Position numbers and translations under genes: made by a program. The notes beneath the pieces were generated by a model. The model ran no database searches. It was given only the letters and a program-made list of their open reading frames with translations, and was not told where the DNA came from. A stretch of DNA of 64,000 nt from Vulcanisaeta thermophila (GTDB taxonomy: Archaea > Thermoproteota > Thermoprotei > Thermoproteales > Thermocladiaceae). Every line of letters begins with the position of its first letter. Within the stretch, counting starts at the first letter, position 1. Location of the stretch: NCBI RefSeq assembly GCF_001748385.1, contig NZ_BCLI01000001.1:289177-353176 (forward strand), in the 5' to 3' direction. Positions 7,993 through 17,788 of the stretch are shown here, in pieces.

Positions 7993-8838
7993 TTATGTAT
8001 ACTTAATAATCGAGTACTTAAGGCAATCACCGGCACTAACCCTGTGTGGGTGCCCAATGACCAGTATCCTCTCGGCATCGTCGTAGGAAAACACCAGGTC
8101 TGGTGGTGAACCACAGAGTAGACCAACGCCCATGAGCTCCGGTACCTGGTTTGGTATCACATTCTCGAATATCTTCTGTATGTACTCCTTCATGGCCTTG
8201 GATATGCCTAGGTCAAAGACGGTACTCAGCATGACCTCGCTCCCAGTTAACGTTATGTCCCCAGGCTCGAAGCCATAAGTCTCCAGAAAGCCCTCCCTAA
8301 TGCTTGAGTACTTACTCCTCACGGTGCTTATCACGTTGAGTGCTATGTTGAATAACTCATTGGAGTCCAGGCTTAGGTTACTTGGTACCTCACCCGAGAA
8401 CCTAACACTGACCCTCCTGGCGCAGTTCACATGGCCCAGGTTTTCATCATCCACAGAGCTTCCCTCACCGTAGGCGGTCACCATGTAATTACTAACCTCA
8501 GGGGTTTTGGGCGCCTCTGACCCAACGAAGCACTCAATACCACTCATTAGGTACGTGGGGTAGAAATCCTCATCAATACTCACCAACCCCTTTAAGGCGC
8601 TAACTAGGTAATTATTCTCGTTGTAATTGGGCTCCGTTATTGATGATTGTATTATGAAGGAGCCATTACCCCTGGAACTAAAGCTAACCTGCTCGGTCTC
8701 AAAGCCCAGCGCGTTCCTGGAAATCTCCAAATACCTGGAGAAGGCGCCCTTGACCTCATTGACCATGTAGCGTGCGGAGCTCGTTAGGGCATTCATCACA
8801 TCCCTAATCACGCGTTCCTCATCCCCAACCTGAGACAC
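7993..8838 (-). CDS. Hypothetical 281-residue protein
   Basis: I do not recognise this protein. It is soluble (no membrane or signal segment), with a helical N-terminus (about 1-50), a beta-rich middle containing a Ser/Asn-rich stretch, and a mixed C-terminal half ending in strands around DDAERILVIGHPHRVSAGDC. The single Cys residues do not form a cluster motif. Codon use matches neighbours, so there is no sign of recent transfer. ATG start at 8838. The promoter region (8839-8898) contains an inverted repeat, ACGCCA/TGGCGT, about 15 nt before the start. It is transcribed in the same direction as the radical SAM/NreA pair but separately. Confidence 0.6.
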   Translation of the reverse strand: MSQVGDEERVIRDVMNALTSSARYMVNEVKGAFSRYLEISRNALGFETEQVSFSSRGNGSFIIQSSITEPNYNENNYLVSALKGLVSIDEDFYPTYLMSGIECFVGSEAPKTPEVSNYMVTAYGEGSSVDDENLGHVNCARRVSVRFSGEVPSNLSLDSNELFNIALNVISTVRSKYSSIREGFLETYGFEPGDITLTGSEVMLSTVFDLGISKAMKEYIQKIFENVIPNQVPELMGVGLLCGSPPDLVFSYDDAERILVIGHPHRVSAGDCLKYSIIKYT

Positions 8839-8898
8839 TACTAACGCCAGGGTTAGTTGGCGTGATTATTTAAAAAGGTTTTTCTTATAACGAGGGGA

Positions 8899-9729
8899 CT
8901 AGAGGAAGCTCAGGAGGCCTTTGTTAGCCCCCTTGCTCCTCCACTCCTCATCAGACGTTATACAATTAACGCCCAACTCCCTGCAGTAACCCTTAATCTC
9001 ATGAACCTTCCTAACCCACCACCCATTATCAACGCTCACGCTAATTCCATGGGCACCCAACCTACCCGCAATTGAACCCTTAACCCTAAGCCTATCAATG
9101 ACAACCTCACTGTGGGTCTCGTGGGCAAGCTTGATTATGGGCTTGTAATGGCCTGGGTCGTCGTTTAACATGGGTATTATGGGGCCCAGGAAAATCCACG
9201 TCCTAATCCCATGACTAGCCAACCTCCTGAGGGCAGCGGCCCTGGCCATGGGATGCGCCGCCATGGGCTCTATGACCCTGTAGTCATCGCCCAACGTGGT
9301 TATTGTGAAGCCCACATCCACCTGGCCCTCGCACTTCAGCAGTAGGTCCAGGTCCCTGATCACCAATGCTGACTTTGTCTGTATGCTTACGTGGAAGCCC
9401 GCGTTGCATAGTATGTCTATTGAGCCCCTAGTGAGTCTGTACCTGGACTCCACTGGTTGGTACGGGTCGGTTATTGTGGATACACCCACAATGCCAGGCC
9501 TGAACCTCCTAACCTCCCTGCTCAGGACCTCCAGTAGGTTCACCTTAACATAAACCACATAGCCCCAGCGCTTACCTGGTTCACCCTTTGTGAACTCCGG
9601 GGCGTAGCAGTAGGTGCAGCCATGTTGGCAGCCTAGGTATGGGTTTAGGGAGTAGTCATACTCAGGAAGTCCTGAGCGGTTCAGGGCGTTCCTAACCCTA
9701 ATCTCCCTAACAATGGGCTTGAAGCTCAA
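8899..9729 (-). CDS. Radical SAM protein, SplB-like (COG1533)
   Basis: 276 residues. The cluster motif is CQHGCTYCYAP near 34-44 (CxxxCxxC) preceded by NPYLG, exactly the COG1533 pattern related to spore photoproduct lyase. Downstream blocks STITDPYQPVE and QTKSALVIRDLDLL fit the same family. The ATG overlaps the nreA stop by 4 nt (ATGA), so it is translated from the same message. Linkage to NreA suggests a role in DNA repair or maintenance, inferred from context only; the substrate is unknown. A C-terminal Cys pair (YCRELGVNC) might bind a second cofactor but is not a standard motif. Confidence 0.85.
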   Translation of the reverse strand: MSFKPIVREIRVRNALNRSGLPEYDYSLNPYLGCQHGCTYCYAPEFTKGEPGKRWGYVVYVKVNLLEVLSREVRRFRPGIVGVSTITDPYQPVESRYRLTRGSIDILCNAGFHVSIQTKSALVIRDLDLLLKCEGQVDVGFTITTLGDDYRVIEPMAAHPMARAAALRRLASHGIRTWIFLGPIIPMLNDDPGHYKPIIKLAHETHSEVVIDRLRVKGSIAGRLGAHGISVSVDNGWWVRKVHEIKGYCRELGVNCITSDEEWRSKGANKGLLSFL

Positions 9730-10946
9730 GTTAACCCACCAACCCTCAATCTCCTAAGCACGAAGGACCTGGAGACCCACCTCTCTATGGGTAGCCTGAG
9801 GAATTTACCGGCGTACCTAAGCGCCTCATCAACGGTGTCGAACCTCATGTACGGCCCCTTGAACATGGCCCTAACATTCTCCCTAACGAACCAAACACCC
9901 ACCGGTAGGTTGAAGCCAGGGTACACCTCACGCCATAGTATCACCGCCGCCTGCCTACGCATGGCATTCAACGCCTCCGCCACCGCGATCCTGGCCGCGT
10001 AGTAGCAGCCACCGATTTCTGGGTACTCATCACGGCCCCGGTAACCCTCACCATCAAGCTCAAGCCCCACATCACCACCCCACAGGTTCCACGTACTACC
10101 AGGCCACCAAGCCTCACCCCACTCGTAGAGCCACGTATGCGGTACCAGGATTCCCAGGAATAGGTTATTCCTGAACTCCCTGACGTAAACCCTAACCTCA
10201 TCAATCAACGGGTACCCCCTAATCCTCCTAACAAGCACGTCAGAGACCTGCTTATCCACGGCGGTTATGGACCACCTAGTGGGTACGAGTCTCCTCCTAC
10301 GCCCAACACCCAGGGCCCCAATGCTTAGGAGCCTCGCTATGTGGTTCACGTCAATACCATGCTCATAAAGCATCACCACAGCCTCAGATGCCCTCAGGTC
10401 CGTATCTCCGTGGACCTTATCCACAATCCTCGGTGGTGGCGGTAGCGTGGATATCCTGAGCTCCTTAAGGGGTGCAGAGGGGCCGAAGGGCGGCGACTGC
10501 TCAGTGAGTAGTGGGTTCCCGCGCAGTGGCTTGCTGAGGATTAGTTCGGAGTCCACGGGCCCGCTGGAGAGGGCCATTACCTGAACCTCATGGAGACTCC
10601 TCGGCGGATTCCTGGCATCATCAACCCTGAACTCCATGGATCCCCTGACCATGCTCAATCGTGAACTTATGAACTCATTTAGGTCCATGCACAACCAGGT
10701 GCTTGGTTCCTCCAGGTACCTGGTATCCCCATGCACCGGTGGTGTGGCTGGGTAAACCCTCACCCTGGGGTAGCCCATGCGCCCCACGAAGACGCTGGGC
10801 GGTGATGAACCATCGACCTCGCTCAATCCCTTAACCCTACTAATCACCTGCCTCGCCCTGAGCTCCGACAATACTGGGCAGTAGGCTAACCCGCATAGGT
10901 TGTACTCCCCACGGCACTTAATGCATAGTGATGGGTTAATGCGCAT
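9726..10946 (-). CDS. nreA: NreA-family DNA repair protein (DUF650/DUF651)
   Basis: 406 residues. The N-terminal zinc motif is C8-x2-C11-x6-C18-x4-C23 (CIKCRGEYNLCGLAYC). The conserved block following it (PSVFVGRMGYPRVRVYPATPP is part of 50-70) and the C-terminal block with LFLGILVPHTWLYEW and YYAARIAVAEAL match archaeal NreA. NreA contributes to recovery from DNA damage, and in several archaea ends in a PCNA-binding PIP box. Here the C-terminus (RRLRVGGLT) shows no PIP motif, which is notable. The ATG at 10946 has a TTTAAATT box 26-34 nt upstream. It is the first gene of a two-gene operon with the radical SAM protein. Confidence 0.85.
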   Translation of the reverse strand: MRINPSLCIKCRGEYNLCGLAYCPVLSELRARQVISRVKGLSEVDGSSPPSVFVGRMGYPRVRVYPATPPVHGDTRYLEEPSTWLCMDLNEFISSRLSMVRGSMEFRVDDARNPPRSLHEVQVMALSSGPVDSELILSKPLRGNPLLTEQSPPFGPSAPLKELRISTLPPPPRIVDKVHGDTDLRASEAVVMLYEHGIDVNHIARLLSIGALGVGRRRRLVPTRWSITAVDKQVSDVLVRRIRGYPLIDEVRVYVREFRNNLFLGILVPHTWLYEWGEAWWPGSTWNLWGGDVGLELDGEGYRGRDEYPEIGGCYYAARIAVAEALNAMRRQAAVILWREVYPGFNLPVGVWFVRENVRAMFKGPYMRFDTVDEALRYAGKFLRLPIERWVSRSFVLRRLRVGGLT

Positions 10947-11006
10947 TAATCACCAATGAAGGGGCTCTGTGGAATTTAAACCAGACACTGTTTTTAACGT
11001 GAATTA

Positions 11007-11339
11007 TCAAAAAACCAGTACCTGATAACCATTATTAATGTAATAAGCCACCCTCTCACCAGTTGGTTGGAGCTTAAGCCCTATCTTTGTTAATTGCTGA
11101 TCAATACCCTTATTCCTAGCGTAACTAATGCAGGCACTATCCACGGCGCCAGCCCTCAACAACTTCTCAAAATTATCCTTAGCAGCCCCCTCAAGCCTGA
11201 GCAACCTCTCCTGCGCCGGGCCCCAGAATATTACCTTGAAGTCCTCGTAGCGGTTCGTGCCCACGGTGTTGGCGGCCATGGTTAGCGCCAGGTCCATCTT
11301 AACATCATCACTCATTATTAAGAACACAACCTTCGCCAT
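11007..11339 (-). CDS. DsrE/DsrF-like protein
   Basis: 110 residues. N-terminal strand AKVVFLIMSDD, a middle segment FKVIFWGPAQERLL and a C-terminal YYINNGYQVLVF are the usual features of the DsrE/TusD-like fold. Members hand persulfide sulfur between proteins or act as small redox-sensing subunits. The single Cys (SACISYA near 92) sits where DsrE-type proteins carry the sulfur-bearing Cys. ATG at 11339 is preferred over GTG at 11342 because a box (AATAAATAC on minus) lies 26 nt upstream. It is one of three DsrE-like genes in the first 23 kb, with those at 15050 and 22638. Confidence 0.75.
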   Translation of the reverse strand: MAKVVFLIMSDDVKMDLALTMAANTVGTNRYEDFKVIFWGPAQERLLRLEGAAKDNFEKLLRAGAVDSACISYARNKGIDQQLTKIGLKLQPTGERVAYYINNGYQVLVF

Positions 11340-11442
11340 CACGGCGCGAAGAATCAGTGAGTATTTATTGCTTTCCCGGCAGTGCCTCTTCCTGGGTTTG
11401 GAGAAAGGTTTTTTAGGGTTACCCTAACAAACGAGCGTGCTT

Positions 11443-12684
11443 ATGGGCAGGAGGGGCGAGAATACCGTGATACTTGGGTTAACATCAATAGGGCATTTTA
11501 TAAATGATGGGAACATGTGGTTAATACCAGGCATAATACTTCCGGTGCTAAGTGCCATGGGCGTTAACTACGCAGTGATTGGACTACTATCGGCATTGTA
11601 CGCAGCCCTCTCAGCCCTGGCAAGCCCCCTGGTGCCACTGAGTGTGAGGTGGCTTGGTGGTTATATGAGGGCCATGGCCCTTGGGATGTTCCTCTGGGCG
11701 TTCTCCATAGGGTTGGCGGCCATGGGCTTCCTAACCCGCAATCCATACATGGTGTATGCAGGCGTTATAACGGCCGGTATTGGAGCCGCGTATTACCACC
11801 CCATTGGCAGCGCCCTGTTATCCATGACCTACGGAGGAAGCGCCGGGGCTGCCCTAGGGATTAATGGAGCCTTCGGTAGCCTTGGCAGGACCCTATACCC
11901 ACTCATTGGCTCATTACTCGTATTCGTGGGTGCGGTGACCACGGTATACAACATATGGATACTCTCCCTAGTAACGACGCTGGTGGGAATTGCCGTGCTA
12001 TTCTACGGTATTTATAAATTCGACATAAAGCCAGGCATTAAGGGGGCTGGTAAGGGCGATCCTTCAGTGGTTAACACCTCATTGAAGGTCTCCGCAGCGC
12101 TCATAACCCTACTCTTCGTAATAACACTACTGAGAAACACCGTGGGTCAGGGAATACAGACATTCCTGGGCATATACATAAACAAGGTGCTTGGCATAAG
12201 GTTTGGTGTTAATTACGGCGTGGTACTGGCCATACTCTTGGCGTCCGCAATACCAGGCCAGCCATTACTGGGTTGGTTAAGTGATAAGGTGGGTAGGAGG
12301 ACCATAGCCTCCTTATCCACCTTCGCCTTCGCCCTACTCTTCATAGCCTTCATATACACAGGCAACCTGGTCCTAGCCTTCTTCTCATTAATGTTCTTAC
12401 TGAGCAACTTCCCACTGATAATGGCAGTAATAGGCGATTTATTCCCAAGGGAGCAGGTGAGCTGGGCCACATCCATTGTCTGGAATGGCGCCGTGACCGG
12501 CGGTAATGTACTGGGCTCATTAATAACGGGATTACTGGCCCAGTACTACGTACCAATTTACGGTGAGGTGGGGGCGCTAGAGCACGCGCTCCTCATAATG
12601 TCCGCGCTGGCCTTCGTATCAGGGGCCCTGTGGCTAGCCGTGCCCAAGCCACCGAGGAGATCAAAGGTACCACTATTCGGGTAA
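11443..12684 (+). CDS. MFS transporter (12 TM)
   Basis: About 413 residues, integral membrane. Hydrophobic segments alternate in a 6+6 pattern with a central polar linker (FDIKPGIKGAGKGDPSVVN near 195-212). The second half carries the classical loop motif GWLSDKVGRRTI. The early HFINDGNMWLIPGIILPVL is like the fosmidomycin-resistance/FSR subgroup (HxxxDxxxxxxP). Substrate unknown; FSR relatives export small hydrophobic drugs or anions. ATG at 11443 is preferred over GTG 11437 because the TTTTTTAG box at 11409-11416 is then about 29 nt upstream. Flanked by unrelated genes, so monocistronic. Confidence 0.85.
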   Translation: MGRRGENTVILGLTSIGHFINDGNMWLIPGIILPVLSAMGVNYAVIGLLSALYAALSALASPLVPLSVRWLGGYMRAMALGMFLWAFSIGLAAMGFLTRNPYMVYAGVITAGIGAAYYHPIGSALLSMTYGGSAGAALGINGAFGSLGRTLYPLIGSLLVFVGAVTTVYNIWILSLVTTLVGIAVLFYGIYKFDIKPGIKGAGKGDPSVVNTSLKVSAALITLLFVITLLRNTVGQGIQTFLGIYINKVLGIRFGVNYGVVLAILLASAIPGQPLLGWLSDKVGRRTIASLSTFAFALLFIAFIYTGNLVLAFFSLMFLLSNFPLIMAVIGDLFPREQVSWATSIVWNGAVTGGNVLGSLITGLLAQYYVPIYGEVGALEHALLIMSALAFVSGALWLAVPKPPRRSKVPLFG

Positions 12685-12830
12685 GCATACGGACTTGAGT
12701 GGGCACCGTAAAGGGTAAAACCACAATGGCCCAGCGGGCATTGAAAGCTGTGGTTACAGGTTTCGTTTCATATAGAATAACAGCCACTTATATTATTTTT
12801 TAATTAATTGATAATTAATGTAGTGACGAT

Positions 12831-14247
12831 ATGGGATCACAACCCCTGTTAAGTAAGAGGTGGTTCATGGCGACTCTAGTAGCGGTTGTGATGGTGACCG
12901 CGCTGGTCATGGCTGTTGGCGGCACCATGCACCCCAAACCACTCAATCCCACACAACCATTCACACTACTCAGTGGTGTTCCCAAGCCACGTGTATGCTT
13001 CATCAACTACCCCAACAATCAGCTCATTAGCACCGCAATGTCCCAGTTGGGTGAATTGGGCTTGGTCTACACCGTGGTTCAAATACCAAACCAGGCACTG
13101 ACCATGAACTGCTCCCTGCTCGTAATCCCATCACAATGGTTGGGCGAGTACGGTGGTCAGTACAGGGATGAACTCATTAACGCACTGGAGAGGGGCTTGG
13201 TACTGGAGTCCATGGGCCCCAACGCAGGTAATGCATTACTTGGCATAGTTGGCAATTACCTTGAGGAGCACGCATCCATAGTAATTGGCGAGCCCCTGAA
13301 GGGCCCTGTGAAGGTTGTGAAGCCCATGCTACCCAGTAATGTGGAGCCCTGTCCCTAGCCCTGATACCCACGGGCGGCCCCAGGTACGTGACCGAATACT
13401 ACATCTACCAAGACATACCGCCAAGCAGCATGGCAAGCACCGTACTAATAACATGGGTAAACCACGTGGAGGCTACTAGCCACGTTGGTGGCCAGTTAAT
13501 GAACCCACTAACACTAAGCCCACCAAGGCCCCTATGGTATCATTTCCAAGTGGTCCAGGAACCCACGGTCTTCCTCCAGGGCTTCACCTACGTGGGTACC
13601 CTGGGTTGGTACGTGTCCAATGTTTCTGGCTGGTTTGGTAATCCAGTGGGTACGCAATACGTTAAGGTTAACCTCTACTACGCCTACCAGCAATCACCAG
13701 GTCCTTATTACTGGTTCCTGGATTACATGGAGCAAGGTACTGAGGGGAGCACCAGCGATGGTGGCTACTACCCATTAGGTGGCACAATCATAGTCAATGG
13801 CTACACGTACAAGTGGCCAGGGCAATCACTCTGGGGGGGGTACAGCCCTGGGGCTTATCTAACCAGGGTGAAATCACATATTCTATAGGCATATCCAATG
13901 GTATTGATTTTGGGTTATCATACACCGAGCCCGCCGGGGCCACGGTAACCGCCGAGTTAACCGGGGAGACAAATCTAACGGCGGGTATTGTTCAATGGGA
14001 TTGGCAACTTAGTAATCAAGAGCCTGGCGTGACGTACCTATTCCCACCAATCGCCGTTTATGAGTTAACACCCAGCGAGCCTGGTGGTGAACCGCCATTT
14101 TATGAGAGCATGGCATTCCAGGCATCGTACCAGTGGGTTTATTGGAGTGGCCCATTACCACCCTACGCCAGTACCCCCACGATTAACATAACGGTGCTTG
14201 TCTACCCAACCTCCATGCAAGTCTTAAACGTGACCGGGGCCTCCTGA
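12831..14247 (+). pseudogene. Secreted or membrane-anchored hypothetical protein, two frameshifts
   Basis: Three consecutive frames read as one extracytoplasmic protein of about 470 residues. Part one (12831-13345) begins with a positively charged N-terminus and one membrane helix (WFMATLVAVVMVTALVMAVGG), a signal anchor. Part two (about 13345-13840) is Tyr/Trp/Gly-rich (YYIYQDIPPSS, LWYHFQVV). Part three (about 13840-14247) is beta-rich (GEITYSIGISNGIDFGLSY). The first break follows NV near 13345; restoring one G gives NVGALSLALIPTGGP. The second is at or near a run of eight G (13833-13840). N-glycosylation sequons occur. No family recognised; surface adhesin or pseudo-pilus component is a guess. 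Homopolymer positions make assembly error a serious alternative. Confidence 0.65.
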
Positions 14248-14265
14248 TAACCGTGGGTATGATTT

Positions 14266-15000
14266 TTACGGAGCAACCCACCTAAAGCCGTACTTCTCGT
14301 AAATCGCCCTGACCTCCGGGTCCCTTAAATGCCTGAAGAGTTCCCTGGCCTCCCCCGAGGCCCAGGGCATTAGTGCGAAGGCTAGTTTACCTACCCTGTT
14401 CCTGGTGGGCACCACGTGCTTAAAGCCCCAGTAGGTTGCCTCGGTCCTCCAAACCACGCCTGCGTCTATTAACCCACCCTGGAGTAGGGCCGGTATCTCC
14501 CTATGGTGTATCCTGGTTAGGTATGCATTACCGCTAATCAGCCCCTCATAATCCCCGCAGTACTCCATGTACAACTCACGGAATAGCTGGCCAATACCCT
14601 CAGTCACAGGGTTTGGTATGGCAACCCTCACACCCCTTAACTCGCACCAGTCCCTGACCTCCCTACTGCCGTAAACAATGGCTAGGTCATTCTCCACATA
14701 CTCAAAGTACTCGGTGACGTTGAGCCCCTTGAGCATACCCGTGGGTAGTGATACAATATCGGGCCTAACATCAATAACGAGGTTACCAACCCTCAACGCC
14801 CTTCCCAGGGCCCTCTCCCTAACAAGGCCTGGTGGTATGGTCTCCACATAAACCCTAAAGCCCAACCTACCCAGGTAATCCATGAGCTCATTAACCACAA
14901 ACCACTGATTACCCGCGAGGCTCATCCTAACACCGCTCAGGGTACCCCTCACGTCACTCAACATGTTGAAGCCCGGTAGGGATATGTCCACGTAATCCAC
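14266..15000 (-). CDS. Periplasmic-binding-protein-like protein without signal peptide (ModA/WtpA-like fold)
   Basis: 244 residues of type II solute-binding fold. Seen: GVRVAIPNPVTEGIGQLFRELY (the ADP-x-T-P-type strand-helix), LLQGGLIDAGVVWRTEA and the C-terminal DPEVRAIYEKYGFRWV typical of molybdate/tungstate-binding proteins. There is no signal peptide, lipobox or transmembrane helix and no ABC transporter gene nearby, so it acts in the cytoplasm. It might be an anion sensor or a relative of the one-component molybdate-binding regulators that lost its HTH. GTG start at 15000. Its TATA-like box (about 15020-15030) is shared with the divergent DsrE-like gene at 15050. Confidence 0.7.
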   Translation of the reverse strand: MDYVDISLPGFNMLSDVRGTLSGVRMSLAGNQWFVVNELMDYLGRLGFRVYVETIPPGLVRERALGRALRVGNLVIDVRPDIVSLPTGMLKGLNVTEYFEYVENDLAIVYGSREVRDWCELRGVRVAIPNPVTEGIGQLFRELYMEYCGDYEGLISGNAYLTRIHHREIPALLQGGLIDAGVVWRTEATYWGFKHVVPTRNRVGKLAFALMPWASGEARELFRHLRDPEVRAIYEKYGFRWVAP

Positions 15001-15019
15001 AGGTACCTAGGGAACAGAC

Positions 15020-15031
15020 TTAAAATAAGCC
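15020..15031. promoter_or_regulatory. Shared box serving two divergent leaderless genes
   Basis: CTTAAAATAAG is nearly symmetric and lies about 25 nt from the start codons of both the minus gene (GTG 15000) and the plus gene (GTG 15050). A single TATA-like element may therefore be read in both directions, coupling a solute-binding protein to a DsrE-like protein. Confidence 0.5.
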
Positions 15032-15049
15032 TTTCACCCCCATGCAACC

Positions 15050-15382
15050 GTGGGCCTAAAGGTCGTGGTTCAGGTGTCGGATATAGAGAATGTGCAGAGG
15101 GCGTTGACGTCATGTAAGAACCTAATAAATGAAATACCAGACGCACAGGTGGAGGTGGTGTTCCATCAAACGGCCATAAGGGCGGTTGTTAGGGGTGGTG
15201 GGTTTGATGATGCGATTAGGGAGTTAATGAGTAGGGGGGTTACCATAGTTGCCTGTAGAAACTCCATGAGGAGCAGCGGGATTAGGGATGATGAGTTGAT
15301 AGAGAATGTGAAGATAGTGAATGCGGGCGTGGCCGAGATAGTGCGTAGGCAGGCCGAGGGATGGACTTACCTAAGGCTGTGA
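15050..15382 (+). CDS. DsrE family protein (COG1416)
   Basis: 110 residues. The block VEVVFHQTAIRAVV, then GVTIVACRNSMRSSGI (Cys near residue 74), then NAGVAEIVRRQAEGWTYLRL at the C-terminus is the signature of COG1416, a DsrE/DsrF-like subfamily of small intracellular sulfur-relay or redox proteins. The central Cys is conserved here. GTG start at 15050 is set by the box at 15020-15031 (leaderless). Divergent from the ModA-like protein, convergent with mqnD. Confidence 0.8.
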   Translation: MGLKVVVQVSDIENVQRALTSCKNLINEIPDAQVEVVFHQTAIRAVVRGGGFDDAIRELMSRGVTIVACRNSMRSSGIRDDELIENVKIVNAGVAEIVRRQAEGWTYLRL

Positions 15383-15445
15383 CAAAACAACACACGTGGG
15401 ATTCCACAACCGAAACCACGCATGGGCGCTTATGGGCGTCACCAC

Positions 15446-16245
15446 TCACACAAAGGCCAAGTCCACCCTGGGCGTTAAGCCCCTCTCAGAGGCCCACTCC
15501 AGTAGTGTCCTTATGGCTCTCTCACTCTCAACCCCCATGTCCAGGGTGTACTCATTAACGTACATCCTCACGAACCTGTCCGTGTCATTGATGTCCGAGC
15601 CCCTGGAGAACTCCATGGCGTGCCTCAGGGCCTCATCCCTATGCTCCATGGCGTACCTAAGGGACTGGTCAATGCCTCCTTAACCTCCAGGGCCACGTCC
15701 ATTCCCAGGGATGCCTTGACCACATCCAAACCCAGTGGTGTGGGTAGCCGTGTCTGCTCATACCACCACTCACCAAGGTCCATTATCCTCCTTAAGCCAT
15801 ACCTCTCATAGGTTATTTGCCCCTCGTGTATCAACACACCCGCATCAACAACCCCACCCCTGACAGCATCCATTATCCTATCAAACGGCACCTCCACGGT
15901 CTTCACATTGGGCATGGCAAGCTTAAGCAGTAGTGTTGCTGTGGTGTAGGTCCCTGGCACTGCAACGAGTTCCGGGTTTCCCGTATTACCCACGACCACG
16001 GGCCCGTAGCGAAGGCCCATGGACGCCCCAACCCTGAGGATATAGTACTTACTGCCTATGTAAGCCATTGCGTGCGTACTAACGGCACTCACGTCAACCC
16101 TACCGTGCATGGCCAGTTTATTCAGTGTCTCAATATCCGCCAGGAACTCCCTAACGCCAAAACCCACCCTCACCAAGCCCCTCTTTAGGGCATAGAACAT
16201 GAACGCATCATCCGGATCCGGGCTGTGGCCCACCACCAACTCCAT
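15446..16245 (-). pseudogene. mqnD: MqnD-like (1,4-dihydroxy-6-naphthoate synthase), frameshifted
   Basis: Seen: HSPDPDDAFMFYAL at the N-terminus, the MqnD fingerprint; VSAVSTHAMAYIG; PGTYTTATLLLKL; DAGVLIHEGQ; and, one frame away, SLRYAMEHRDEALRHAMEF leading to the C-terminus. The two frames meet near 15660. Restoring one G in AAGGAGGCATT gives KEGIDQSLRYA, the expected sequence, so a single base is missing. The enzyme cleaves cyclic dehypoxanthine futalosine to the naphthoate precursor of menaquinone. ATG at 16245 is chosen over TTG 16248; a TTTTTAACC box lies 27 nt upstream. With mqnA and mqnC also broken, either the whole pathway has decayed or the sequence has indel errors. Confidence 0.82.
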
Positions 16246-16299
16246 CAATGAGGTACGTGCACAAATGAATTTTTAACCTTCTCCCACCCACAGCCCCTA

Positions 16300-17649
16300 C
16301 TACACATCCTCGTAAATAACACCAAGGCCCAGCAACTGAGCAAACTCAGCCAACTCCTCCCTGTGGTCACCGTAAAGGACGACCCTGTGCCACCCCCCAC
16401 GCCAACGCCAATTACCCACCACAGCCCTGGCATTACCACTGGCCACGAGCTTCGTGGCACAAGCCTCCTGCCTAAATTCATTACCCACGGCCCTGGACAC
16501 GTGTATCGAGAGAACTCTCTCCTCAGGGTTGAAGCCCACCACGGTAACGTCCTCATTCACGGGAAGCCTCACGTGTATTGAGGCGTGCTTCGTGCCTAGG
16601 TGGGCCTTGGTTATTACGTAGGGTACCTCGGGCTTTGGGGAGCCATGGGGGTTAGTGGGTGCGTAGCAGTGGTGGTATATGAACTCACCGGTCAATTCAT
16701 CAACGCCCACGTTTACCGTGAAGCCATTCACATTGAACAAGTACTTACCAATGAGTATGGGTATTGCAGCGTATGGGTCAGCCTCACAAACGGGCATTAT
16801 GCCATCATACCAAAGCTGCATGTATCCCAGGCAGGGCCACGCCTTGAGGAGCCCCGTGTTGTAGAGGACTATGCAGTCCACGGCAATGGCATCCGCATTT
16901 AACTCCTTGGCCGCCCTCCTCATGGCCACGTAGAGCCTAGCCGCATTGAGTAGTTCCTCCATGGAGTCGTCATTAACGGCCTCGGCACCCCTAACCCACC
17001 TCTCAACCCACTCCCTAGCCTCATCCTGGCTCACCGAGTCATAGTACCTGGCCCTGAACTCATTGGCATCCATTATTATTGGCGTGATCCCTGTTATGGA
17101 TTGAATGAGTCTGAGCACGCTGTATAGATCCGTGTTCATACCAAACTGCCAATAGGCGTGGGACTTAAGCGAGGGTGATACCACGAAGAGCACTCTGGCG
17201 CCCCTGAGTCTGGCGAGGGCTATTAAGTACCTAACCTTAGACAGGACCTTTGGGTTCGTTATGTCCCTGGTGGCCACGCCAATGACTGGGTAACCCTCAT
17301 CCCTGGCCTTGGCGATACTCATCATGTACTCCCCAGCCCCTGCGTAGGACTCGGCAATCACTAGGACTGGCTTACCACTCATCACTATCGGGTCCATGAG
17401 GCCCGTTATTGAGTTTAGGGAGACCACGAGGAAGCCCACGGAGCCACCCTCCAACCTCAGGAAATCACTCACATCGCCCAGGTCCCTAATCACGTACTCC
17501 ACAAACTCCACATCCGGGTAGAGGGACCTAACGGCGCTCATGAATGCACGCCTCCTCTCACCAAGCCACTCCTCACTGACTGGTGGGCCGCCCAGGTCAC
17601 CGATGACCGGGCTTATGAAGGCTATGGGTATCCTGGGAACACCCGGCAT
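16300..17649 (-). CDS. L-fucose/L-arabinose isomerase-family protein (COG2407)
   Basis: 449 residues. N-terminal Rossmann-like domain (PIAFISPVIGDLGGPP, FLVVSLNSITGLMDP), middle domain with ADAIAVDCI, and a C-terminal beta domain (HLGTKHASIHVRLP). Conserved acidic and His residues for the Mn site are plausible in DAIAVDC and YHHCY. The family isomerises aldoses and ketoses (fucose, arabinose); several archaeal members have unknown substrates. The substrate cannot be set from sequence. ATG at 17649; the 3' end precedes mqnD's start by about 54 nt with its own mqnD promoter, so they are separate units. Confidence 0.75.
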   Translation of the reverse strand: MPGVPRIPIAFISPVIGDLGGPPVSEEWLGERRRAFMSAVRSLYPDVEFVEYVIRDLGDVSDFLRLEGGSVGFLVVSLNSITGLMDPIVMSGKPVLVIAESYAGAGEYMMSIAKARDEGYPVIGVATRDITNPKVLSKVRYLIALARLRGARVLFVVSPSLKSHAYWQFGMNTDLYSVLRLIQSITGITPIIMDANEFRARYYDSVSQDEAREWVERWVRGAEAVNDDSMEELLNAARLYVAMRRAAKELNADAIAVDCIVLYNTGLLKAWPCLGYMQLWYDGIMPVCEADPYAAIPILIGKYLFNVNGFTVNVGVDELTGEFIYHHCYAPTNPHGSPKPEVPYVITKAHLGTKHASIHVRLPVNEDVTVVGFNPEERVLSIHVSRAVGNEFRQEACATKLVASGNARAVVGNWRWRGGWHRVVLYGDHREELAEFAQLLGLGVIYEDV

Positions 17650-17788
17650 GGGTATGGGATTACCCTGGACTTATAGGTATTAACCCTGTAACCAACCACA
17701 GCAACACCACGTACATGGTTAATTTCAACGGTGACCACGGGCCAGTTCACTAACCCTTTTTAACCGAGTACGTGGTTAATTACTGGTA

